From: Parastagonospora avenae f. sp. tritici 18332-5
Lineage: Eukaryota > Ascomycota > Dothideomycetes > Pleosporales > Phaeosphaeriaceae
Direction of reading: 5' to 3'
DNA: 64,000 nucleotides
Assembly (NCBI GenBank): GCA_022559985.1
Contig: JAFJTR010000051.1
Span: forward strand, 124,001-188,000
Every line of letters starts with the position of its first letter. Position 1 is the first letter of the stretch. This document shows positions 10,618 through 20,193 of the stretch, piece after piece. The notes below the pieces were generated by a model. The model worked only from the letters and a program-made list of their open reading frames with translations, was not told the DNA's origin and searched no databases. Position numbers and translations under genes: made by a program.

Positions 10618-13258
10618 CTACCTCTGGTACTCGGGTAACGCTTCACTTCTCCTCTTGTCATCAACGGCACTTGGCACACTCCTGCCGCGCCGCACAGCTT
10701 CTATCAAACCCTCGTCGTCATCGTCCAACGCCGGTGCTGACGGCACAAGGACAGGATTGTGGCGACTGCTAGCAGGAGGTGCCGAGGTTTGTCGCGAAGA
10801 CTCGTGCTCCTCGTCTCGCTCGTCGGGAGGTGAGCTTTGTTCCAACTCCAGTCTACGCCGCTGCATCTCTTGCTTGTCGTCTGTGGGCTGAACATGTGAC
10901 GATGAAGATCGTTCATAATCTGGTGCTGGAGCGGGAGCTGATGATGGAGACTGTGGCGGCAAGGGTGGTAATGGCTTCGAATATTCGCTCGACTTGCTGT
11001 TAGGAGATGTCGTACCAACAGGACTGTGCATGGCGTTGATAGTGGTCGACGAGCCTGTAGTTGCTGTTCTACTGTCGTCGTCTGGTTGACCTGTTGCACG
11101 ACGGTGCAGGGGTGGCGCTATATTCGTGTGGGTATATATTGATGGTGATGATGTAGTGCGGAAAGGTGGTGGTGGATGAACCGGTATCGATGAAGGACCA
11201 GCGGCAGCATAAGGTAGATTCAGATCATCGTCTTCTGGTAGTATAGGCGCCGAAGGAGGAACGCTTTGCTGAACATTGGTCAAAAGGGAAGTTGATTGGC
11301 TCGAAACATTGGGAGGCTGTGACGGCAGTAATCGTGCTTCTGCACGTCGCAGACGTTCTTTTTCTGAAAGCCCTTGATCAACATCCGGGGCTTGTGGGGG
11401 TATATGATATGAGGACTCTCCACGCTGACCGTGTTGTTCGTATCCAGGGACCTCATAATATGCAGGATCGTAATTGTAGTCGTAATCGTAATACTGCCCG
11501 TTCTCGTCATAGTCATAATACTCCTGGTCGTAGCCCTCTGCGACAATCGGCTCGCCGTTCGGTTCATTCGAAATATTGTGGATAAGTTCTGCGCCGTCGG
11601 GAACCTGGGTTTGCTTGCGCTTGCCGTTTCGATCGCTGTCCTTGGTACCGATGATGACTTCAAACAGAGATGAGATGACCCCCTTTTCGCGCCGGATCTG
11701 ATCTGTGTCAACAAAGTTGCCACCGTAGGTCGAATACATGTTACTTGAAGCATCCTCGCGTCCTAAGCTGGCAACTCCCGAGGGAACGTTCACCAGACCA
11801 GCGTTAGCAACCATGCGATCTAGTCCCGTCAATTTGCCCTGGATATCCACAACCACTTCGATGTAGTACTTGAATGATATCATGGCACCAGGGACGTTTG
11901 AGATGGTGGGAAATGCCTCGTCTGGCACTCGCACAGCACACTTGACCTCCGCAGTAAGCGTCCTTGGGTCGACGAAAAGTGGTGCAAATGATTGTGACAG
12001 ATCCTTCCGGAATAGATGACTTGATCCCGCAGATGACAGAGAAAGTCCGCCGAGGCCTGTTCGAGATTTCGGGTAATAATCCTCCGTCTTCTTCTTGTCA
12101 CCCTTGCTGTTTGGCGCGACTGGCAAAGCCGGGTGCATGTCTACCCTGGCTTGACGATACAAAGTCACGACGATGCCATTCAAGCTTCTGACATGCTTGG
12201 TGTGGTCCACAGTCACCTTGATAGGTATTTGGTCACCTCGGAGGAAGCCCCCTTTGAGAACATCTATGGTCGCTGTTATTGTCTTTCCTTTCGCGGATGT
12301 CCGGCTTCCGTCCGATTTTGTTATCCCATCTGTTGCGGTATGGATTGACCGAACGCCATACTCGGTTCCTGAGGCGCCACCACTGCTCATCTGGCTCTCG
12401 TAGCTCACGTCACTTGGCGATGGGCTGCGCGGGCATTCGGTTTCTTCCGTGGTACTGACCGGATCTGAGCCTTGAGCTGTTCGTGGTGGTTCAAGTCCTT
12501 GTGGAGTCTGTGATGTCGGGTCAGCAGCAGCTGTGTCCGGCCGCTTTCGTGGCGTTTTCGTACGGCCTCTCCGTGATATTGGTTCTAGTGAAATTATGCG
12601 CGGCTTCGGCTCCCCTATTGGCGCGATATCAATTACATCAATCAAGTTGACCTTTGCATCACACGAGGCCGTGGGGGACATAGTAGTGGGACGCGTCAAT
12701 GTCGCTGTCAGCATGTAGGCAATCGTGCCGCGTTCGAACTATAGGCTGTCAGAATGTGATTTTGCTTAGTGTGGTGACGTCTGAACTTACGTCGATGCTG
12801 CTTGGTAGACCTTTTGACGGAAACTCGAGCTCGAAATTGAAGTGATATACGCCTTCGGACAATCTCCCCTCGCCACATAGGACTACCTCGTCCTCGAAAA
12901 GTGATACAAAGCCGTTGCCATAATAGCTGCCCGCCCTTTTGCCCTTACCCGATCCAACGGTGGTGCAGTAGTTCTTGTATGCATCGCCGGGCGCATTCGG
13001 GTTCTTGAAGACCTGGGCATACCCATGCAACGAGACTACCAAATGCGTAATTCTCAATGGCTTGGTGACCTTGAGTATCACCGATCCACTGATGATGTCT
13101 CCGGGGGCGTACTGGCGGTGGGGGTCGTCGGACTGGATATAGAACTCGGTGTAGTTCCGCGACTTGGAGGACAAGGGCGACTTGAGTCTGGACAAGAACG
13201 ACCTGCTTGGAGCCGGGGAGGGTGGATTGACGGTTGCACGCGTCTGACTGGAACTCAT
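10618..13258 (-). CDS. palF: arrestin-like pH-response protein PalF/Rim8
   Basis: Arrestin-related adaptor that binds the ambient-pH sensor PalH and carries the signal to the ESCRT/PacC machinery at the plasma membrane. Exons are 13258-12791 and 12738-10618, giving 862 residues. The arrestin N domain (residues about 25-170) includes YAPGDIISGSVILKVTKPLR and LVVSLHGYAQVFKN. The intron falls inside the conserved LPSSID/FERGTIAYMLTATLTRP block. The arrestin C domain follows a Ser/Pro-rich insert (KGGFLRGDQIPIKVTVDH, then FKYYIEVVVDIQGKLTG). The tail is disordered, with a striking Tyr/Asp-rich run (residues about 570-600) and proline-rich segments. The start at 13258 (MSSSQTRATV) is the first in-frame ATG. 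Length and layout fit fungal PalF; a general ART-family arrestin is less likely. Confidence 0.88.
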
Positions 13259-14730
13259 ACTATTTGTATCGCGCACATCATGCGGCTACCCGCTTTCTGG
13301 TTGTAGGACGCCGCACGCGCGACAGCAGTCAGCGAGCACCGAGTGCAATGCACGCGGCGATTCGTGTATCGCGATGGAGGCGTACAGAACCGCCTTCTTA
13401 TATTCGATGTTTCGGCGGGGGTGCGTAGAGTGCGGGCAGTGGGTTATCGGAAGCGTGCGCGCAGGGTCGCGTTAGTGTCGAGATATGGCAGTGGTTGGAC
13501 GTTTGGCGGATCCGGTAGGGAGTGGTCGAGGGCGACGTGCACGTGTCTCAGATGCTGCGACAAGGAACACAGACGGCGGAAGTGGGCAGAGACAGGAACT
13601 GGATTGCGCACGCCGTCAGTCAGCATGGCGGAGTAGTGTGGTCGACGACGGGCAGTAGTGGCAACATGGGAGGGTCTTGCGGGTACGCGGGGAGACGTGG
13701 TTGAGGCTGTGTCCAATGCCGATCTGCGACCGCCCAACACCACACGAGACGGTCGCACGGACGTCCACGAGCAATCTGGATGCGACACAGGGAGCCGGCG
13801 AGACGAGACGATGCTTATACGTACCCAGTTTTCCCAGTAGACGTCGCCAGAGGCTGACAAGGCTGCACCAAGAGCCACACCGATCTTGGCTGCCAAGTCG
13901 ATGCTGAAGGAGCCGGATTCGTTCAGTTGTACAGAAGAGCTCGTGTAACAATGCGAGGACAGTATGCCTACCGAGTGCTCGAGATGCGCAATGCGGAAGA
14001 CAGCTCTTGCTTTGTGCAGAAGGGGTGAGCTTGAGACGAAAGCGAGCTGAGCGCAAAGACGACGATAAAACAAGCCATCGCGTGGTTCTCGTCTGGGGTC
14101 AATTGAGGGAAAGACTCCCGAAACACGTGTGCCTGTCCATTCCAACCATGGATGCATTCGAGCACTGCTTGAGATGTGCAATGCTGGTCCGTTGCTTCAC
14201 CTTCCTAGTCTGTATGATACATTGCGTCCTTTTTGCACTCGCACGTCTCTAGACAGAACTAGGCTGGCCAGCGGCAGCAGGTCTGACTGACCTTCCGAGC
14301 TTCCGCGGACAACCTGTGCGTCTTGCATCCAAAGACTGTGGGTCTCTGCACATCTGATGCAAAGTGTATCTATTTGGCGCTGAGCGCCAGGCCGCCAATC
14401 GCAACTCCATGTGTGTAAGCCATCGAACAGAAACCATATGTGTGTGCGTCCTATTATTTTCGCTGCCCGATTGGTCTCGATCTGCGTGGCACCATTGCCG
14501 CAGCGCAAGCGTCATTTTAGCGCATGACGAGTAATAAGCTTCCTGGCCAAGCGGTCACAAATGCTTAATGCTTAATTGGGTGGGTCGTGAAGCCCGTGTA
14601 CAGAAGTCCCTTGCCCGAGGCTCTTACACTATCATTTGTACAACATGAGACTCTAATTCCGTGTGATACATTTGTTATCTTTCTGAGGAGGATTTCAGTG
14701 CAGGTCCGTTCTGTACGCATTCATCATATA
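13259..14730. other. intergenic between palF start and PCH2 end
   Basis: This 1.5-kb stretch holds the palF upstream region and the PCH2 3' side. The only candidate inside is a weak minus-strand gene at 13444-14078, listed separately. I see nothing else. Confidence 0.45.
13444..14078 (-). CDS. possible small secreted protein (low confidence)
   Basis: A minus-strand ATG at 14078 opens a frame with a signal-peptide-like start (MACFIVVFALSSLSSQA, then HPFC). Its first exon (14078-13972) ends at a GTAGGC donor and can be joined in frame to an acceptor CTTCAG at 13904. The next exon reads IDLAAKIGVALGAALSASGD, a glycine/alanine-rich amphipathic or membrane stretch, and stays open to a stop at 13444. 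The rest of the frame is arginine- and serine-rich with no recognised domain, and another donor (GTACGT at about 13824) could shorten it. The join is 68 nt, typical for this window. It could be chance: the family is unknown and the promoter would overlap the PCH2 3' region. Confidence 0.22.
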
Positions 14731-16301
14731 CTACAAGTCAGAACTGTAGATGTTGAGATCGATGGGAAGAGAACTTTCTCCACCGTTGCCTTGCTGGACA
14801 TCACTCGTGGGAAATTCCATATCAGCGTCGTCGTGTTCCTCAATGTCGTGTGCTGCCACACCCCTGACACTGTTGAGACCCTGTTCTGTGGGTATCCCAA
14901 CCTCTTTCCGTACCAGTATCTCGAAAGCTGCAAGAGCTTCTTGTAGCGTAGGTCGGCCATAGACCCTGCATTGGAAGAGGGACACGTTCAGCAGACCTCT
15001 GAGATGTCTGGCAGATATGCCTGTTGATAGCGTCGATATGTACTGCAACATCAGCACAGCTGTGTGAAAGGTTGCTGACTGTTGTACTTTAGCGGCCTCA
15101 AGAGATGGGACCTCCCGAGGGATATCACTAGTGGCCACACCGGCATTTAAAATGCGTCCATGACTGGATGCTGACTCTGCCGTGAGATCTAGCAGGATCT
15201 CGCCGCGTTGAATCCTCGTGTTGAGTTCTGCCCGCAACAGCTCGTATATACAGTTGGCAACAGGAGCTTTGATTGCTTCTCTTAAGAGGCATCTGTCAAT
15301 AAACGCAGGGTCGAGGTCGCCCAGCAGATTAGTTGTGAAGATCCAGACAACGTTGATAGCTGAGCGAAGTCTATCGATGCCAGTGAGAACTTCAGCAGTA
15401 GCCTGAGTTCAGTCAGCGGTGAGTGCCTACAGCCTCGATTGGAACTATGCGCACGCGGACCGTGTCTAGCGGTTCGTTCTTCCTGCCGACCTGCTTCCGG
15501 CATGGTACTAGCTTGTCAACTTCATCAATCAAGACGATGATAAGTTGAGGCTCGTCCTCGTCGCGTGCATGTGCCAGCTTGCGTATCGTAGAGAAAAGAG
15601 AGCTGATCTCCTTGGCTGTTCCGCCATACATATGTGAGAACATTGCACTGCCGTCAACCTGTAGCAATTTGGCGCTGGTGTAAATATCAGATAATCGGAT
15701 AGAAAGTCGTTGAGCTAAGCCATGGGCAAGTGAGGTCTTTCCGGTTCCAGGAGGCCCATGCAACAGGACGGTGTTATACCAGGCCGTATCAATACTTGCA
15801 GGACAGTCATGCCACTCTCGGATAGCGGCTGTGAGCGTGCATAACAGGTAATCACCGGTATGGTCTTCGTAAACAAGTGTTTCCCAGAGCCCGTCAATCG
15901 ATCTATGGGGTAGGACAGTTACGTGGAACGGCGATGTCGAGTTCCTGTTTTCAGCTTCGTCATTGTCGTCGTACAGACTGAACACTGCAATTTGCATCTC
16001 GTTTTCGGATAGGCGCCATACTGATGTGCTTGGTACACCCCAACTCATACTATGGCCAGTGACTTCGATCCTTTCAACCAAGCTTCTCAGTAATGGGCCT
16101 AGCAAAGGTTAAGAATCAATTGAGAGGCTTCCGCTTAGTACAGTTGCGCTCACTTAGCGAAATAGGTTGTCCAACGCGTAAGTCTGTGTATGCTCGGAGT
16201 AGGTGTTTGCGAACAATCTCCTCGAGGCTGTTAACACCGAAGCCATTTTCAATGCCGGGGACCTTTCTCGCTTCAATGTAAAGGACTCCCAGGTCAGGCA
16301 T
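14731..16301 (-). CDS. PCH2: Pch2/TRIP13-type AAA ATPase
   Basis: HORMA-domain remodelling ATPase that acts in meiotic checkpoint control and crossover patterning. Exons are 16301-16154, 16098-15455 and 15402-14731, giving 487 residues. The family-specific lead-in (HRSIDGLWETLVYED) precedes the Walker A loop GPPGTGKTS at residues 164-172. Walker B is LIIVLIDEVDKL, followed by EPLDTVR, the sensor-1 stretch VVWIFTTNLL and the arginine-finger region DPAFIDRCLL. The intron at 15454-15403 falls inside the AAA core and restores EPLDTVR/ATAEVLTGIDRL. The C-terminal lid domain is longer than usual and ends in an acidic tail. The start is uncertain: the frame is open upstream of MPDLGVLYIEARK, so an extra first exon is possible. 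The gene is divergent from the CSC1 channel gene. Confidence 0.88.
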
Positions 16302-16460
16302 AGCTTGTTTTCTGATGTTGCTGTAGTTGAGCTGTGTGTGGCAGCGCAGCGCAGCGCGCAATGACGAGTACAGTATCGTTAGTTGTACTGGCGAGTTAGT
16401 CGAAGATCAAGCTACATGCCGAATGGCATTCCGCACCCGGACGTTTGTGCACGAGTGGGG

Positions 16461-16544
16461 TGTGAGTGTGAGTGTGAGTGTGAGTGTGAGTGTGAGTGTG
16501 AGTGTGAGTGTGAGTGTGAGTGTGAGTGTGAGTGTGAGTGTGAG
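16461..16544 (+). repeat. (TGTGAG)14 microsatellite
   Basis: Fourteen perfect tandem copies of the hexamer TGTGAG run from 16461 to 16544, followed by one degenerate copy (GGTGAG) and then GAGAGTAAGG. The array lies in the roughly 420-base region between the divergent PCH2 and CSC1 genes. Read in another register, each unit is GTGAGT, a consensus fungal 5' splice donor on the CSC1 sense strand. Copy number is probably unstable by slippage. Confidence 0.97.
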
Positions 16545-16722
16545 GGTGAGAGTAAGGCCTGGAGAGCAAGGCTGACGAAGCGATGGTTAGCGCCCCTTAG
16601 TGCCAGCTAGCTGCATCATGACGAAAGCAGCAGCGGCGGTCTGCGCGCTTTCGCCAGAAGACAGCCATGTACACACCGTACTTTGGTTATCATCGCATGG
16701 CAGACGAAGACATTCTTCGGCC

Positions 16723-19327
16723 ATGATACCGCGCAATAATAGAACCTGTAATCTGGGCCCAGACGAGATTCTCGGCACGTCTCGCCCGCGCGACGTCCGA
16801 CTCCAGATCTACCTCTCCTTAACCCTTGGCGTGGGAGCGTTCCTGACCTTTTGCGCAAGTCGTCCACGGCTTCTCACGCTTCAGTACTAATATGTGCTTG
16901 TAGTTCCTGCGACCCCGGTGGAAGGGTCTTTATGCCGCGCGCAAGAAGCAGAACGACCTCGCAACCTCCCTCCCCGAACTTCCCGATAGCTTCTTTGGCT
17001 GGATCCTGCCGCTATGGAGAATCACCGACGAGCAGGTGCTGGCTTCGGCGGGCCTGGACGCCTACGTATACTTGGCCTTCTTCAAGATGGCTATGAAGTT
17101 CCTTCTCGTCACCCTCTTCTTCGCACTCGCTGTCATCAAGCCCGTCCATGATACACACCCAGAATCCAAGAAGCTGCCCCCCCCCGATGATGACCCTCAC
17201 GACGAGCGGATGAAACCCCGAGCGACCTTTACTATTATGGCCGCCGAGTACGAATACGCCACGGACTATCTTTGGATGTACCTCGTCTTCGCATACCTCT
17301 TTACCGGCCTGATCATGTATCTGGTCGTGTCTGAGACAAGAAGGATCATCGACGTTCGGCAAGAGTATCTGGGGAGTCAAACCACCATCACAGATCGCAC
17401 CATTCGTCTATCTGGCATACCCGTGAACCTGCGTTCAGAGGACAAGATCAAGGAGTTCATCGAAGATCTCCAGATCGGCAGGGTCGAAAGCGTCACACTC
17501 TGTAAAAATTGGAAAGAACTGGACAGAAAGGTCAACAAGCGACAATCGATCCTGCGAAAGCTTGAGGAGGCATGGACAGTACATCTTGGCAGTCATAGGG
17601 TCGAGCGAAGCCTGGAGACTCTCCCCATCGTCCAGCCGACTCCGCCGCAGTCCGCCGATGACGGCCACAACGACGACAACGAAGCCAGCCATCTTATCCG
17701 ACAAGTTCACCGAGACTCCGATTATATTGTCCCATACAACCGGCAGCGCCCCACGATGAAGTTACGTTACGGGCGCTTCAAATTGAGATACAAGATCGTC
17801 GATGCGATTGACTACTACGAGGAGAAGTTGCGCAGAATAGACGATGAGATCAAGGCGCTTCGGAAGAAGGATTTTGTGCCGACTCCGTTGGCCTTTGTGA
17901 CCATGGACAGCGTAGCGAGCGCTCAAATGGCCATACAGGCCGTTCTCGATCCTTCTCCGCTGCAACTACTGGCCAACACTAGTCCCGCGCCGTCTGACGT
18001 TGTCTGGTCTAACACATACCTCTCTCGAAGTCAGAGAATAACACGCTCATGGTCAATCACGGTAGCTATCGGTATACTGAGTGTGTTCTGGACAACACTT
18101 TTGGTCCCTATTGCAGGTGCTCTGAACATCTGCTCCATACAGGAAGTCTTTCCAAGTCTTGCTGAAGCTCTAGATCGTCACCCAAACCTCCAGTCCCTCG
18201 TCAGCACCCAACTACCGACGTTAGCGCTCACACTCATCACCGTGACCGTTCCCTTCCTTTACGATTGGCTGGCAAACATGCAGGGCATGATATCACAAGG
18301 TGATGTCGAGCTGTCTGTAATTTCCAAGAATTTCTTCTTTGTCTTCTTCAACTTCTTCATCTTATTCACCATTCTCGGAACTGCATCTGGCTTCGTAGCG
18401 CGATGGTCCAAGTTTGCTGAGAAGCTTACAAGCGCTACGCAAATTGCGTACGCCTTAGCTCAGTCGCTCTCCGATCTCCTTGGTTTCTACACGAATTTCA
18501 TAATTCTTCAAGGGTTTGGACTCTTTCCGCTACGATTGATGGAATTCGGAGCACTATCACTCTATCCGGTCTATCTCATAGGGGCTAAAACTCCACGCGG
18601 TAAGCTTTCCCAAAACAGCTTCGGTGCTCTTCTGATTCCGTTTAGATTACGCAGAACTCGTTCAGCCTCCGGTGTTTAGCTATGGCTTCTTCCTGCCACA
18701 GACCATCCTCATCTTCATCATCTGCATGGTGTACAGTGTGCTGCGAGATTCCTGGCAGGTCTTACTGACTGGCCTGGCCTATTTTATGATAGGTCATTTC
18801 GTCCACAAGTATCAACTACTTTATGCCATGGAGCATCGTCAACATTCCACCGGTCGAGGATGGACAATGATGTGTGATCGCATCATCGGTGGGGCCGTGC
18901 TTTTCCAGATCACAGTGGCTGGTCAGTTGGCCTTGCAAAAGGCTTTCAAGCGAGCAGCCTTGGTAGTGCCACTGATCATTGCGACTCTCTGGTTCTTCTA
19001 CGTGTTTGCACGTACTTATCGACCACTCATGAAATTCATTGCTCTGCGCAGTCTTCGCAGTCCGGAGCCTACAGGTCTTGGGCGTGACGTTCAGGAAGAA
19101 GCCGTAACCCCGGGAAGAATTGGACAGCGAGCAGTCGGGCGACTTACCCTAGACGAGGCCAGGGAGCGCGGACAGAGATTTGAGAATCCTTGCCTGAAAA
19201 TGCCGTAAGTACATTGTTGATTGACATGTAAAAAGTTTGCTGATTGTTTTGTAGCCTTGGCGAGGCGTGGCTCGGCAACAGTACTGCGATATCCCAGAAT
19301 GGATCGAACAGGTCCTCAGTAGCATAA
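16723..19327 (+). CDS. CSC1/TMEM63-type osmosensitive cation channel (DUF221 family)
   Basis: Multi-pass calcium-permeable, stretch- or osmotic-stress-gated cation channel of the plasma or endomembrane. Exons are 16723-16854, 16904-18599, 18646-19204 and 19255-19327 (about 819 residues). Family marks in order: a first membrane helix (IYLSLTLGVGAFLTF), FLRPRWKGLYAARKK, a helix at MKFLLVTLFFALAVI, a cytosolic RNA-recognition-like domain (TIRLSGIPVNLRSEDKI, ALAFVTM-type strand), SDVVWSNTYLSR, then eight hydrophobic helices, and DYAELVQPPVFSYGFFLPQ spanning the third exon join. The C terminus ends near LKMPLGEAWL, like the conserved NPxLxxPL motif. The first intron uses a GC donor (GCAAGT) with a TACTAAT branch. 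The start is uncertain: an in-frame ATG at 16618 would add 35 residues. Confidence 0.88.
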
Positions 19328-20193
19328 ACTGAATTTCCCTAGCAGACCCGCTTCTCTGCATATATTTTCCTCATATACTTTGCTACCACTTGACACGAGC
19401 CTTCCGCTATAAAGGGAATCAAATGGCTCGTGCTGCGTATCCCTCCAGGCTACCACATTGACGTGCTGCGGTTGCACCTTGGTCTTTCCCCCTCGTAAAG
19501 GATGACGCGCTGCGCGTCTTGAGTTGTCCTTCTGTATTTGAAATTTTCGTCGATACCCACCTGCCACGATTAATTGATACGTTTGCTCTTACTCTTTCAC
19601 TGCATTGATAGTTTTCTTCCTTATTTCAATCTTGCGGACTCCTCTGCGCACATGCTCGAGCTGTGGCTCGAGACGCACACAACATCTATTACTGAGTATC
19701 ATTCTGTCCATCACTTGAGCCATCCGCCCCCTACGCCCTTTATCCTCATTGTCACGCTTTCGACAAGTAGCCTACCTCCGGGTGGGGGAGCTTCACGACG
19801 TCTTCTCAGATCCTCCTATCCCGAGGAGTAGCGGGGACCAAATCATTACCCGCCCTTCCAACATTGGACATCGACCTTTCGCCAGTCTCTTCGTGCACTA
19901 AGTCGCCTACTACTCGGACGCTGGCTTGCAGTCCGATAGTACACGGTACGGAGCACATGTCGCAGACTTCCGGACAGACGACGGGAACCTCGTCGGCCAA
20001 ACACGCGTACACGGAGAACCCGGGCTTGACCCATGTCCCCTCAGAATCGCCTGTAACCACGGTAACACGATCGGATCTGCTGCGTCACGTTCTTCCGCTT
20101 CGGGCGCGTGATAGAACTAGCCGGGCCTGTGACACATCGACACGCATCACCAAAGGTTATCATTGCAGGGACCATCACAGTCGTGGCCTACGA
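19328..20193. other. intergenic, upstream of F-box gene
   Basis: This 866-base gap holds the channel gene's 3' region and the F-box gene's promoter. An in-frame ATG at 19957 (MSQTSGQTTG) is continuous with the F-box frame and could be its true start. Confidence 0.45.

Noticed and set aside
16327..16575. Frames encoding (Val-Ser)n or (Cys-Glu)n across the TGTGAG array
   Set aside because: These are automatic translations of the hexamer repeat; there is no coding evidence on either side.
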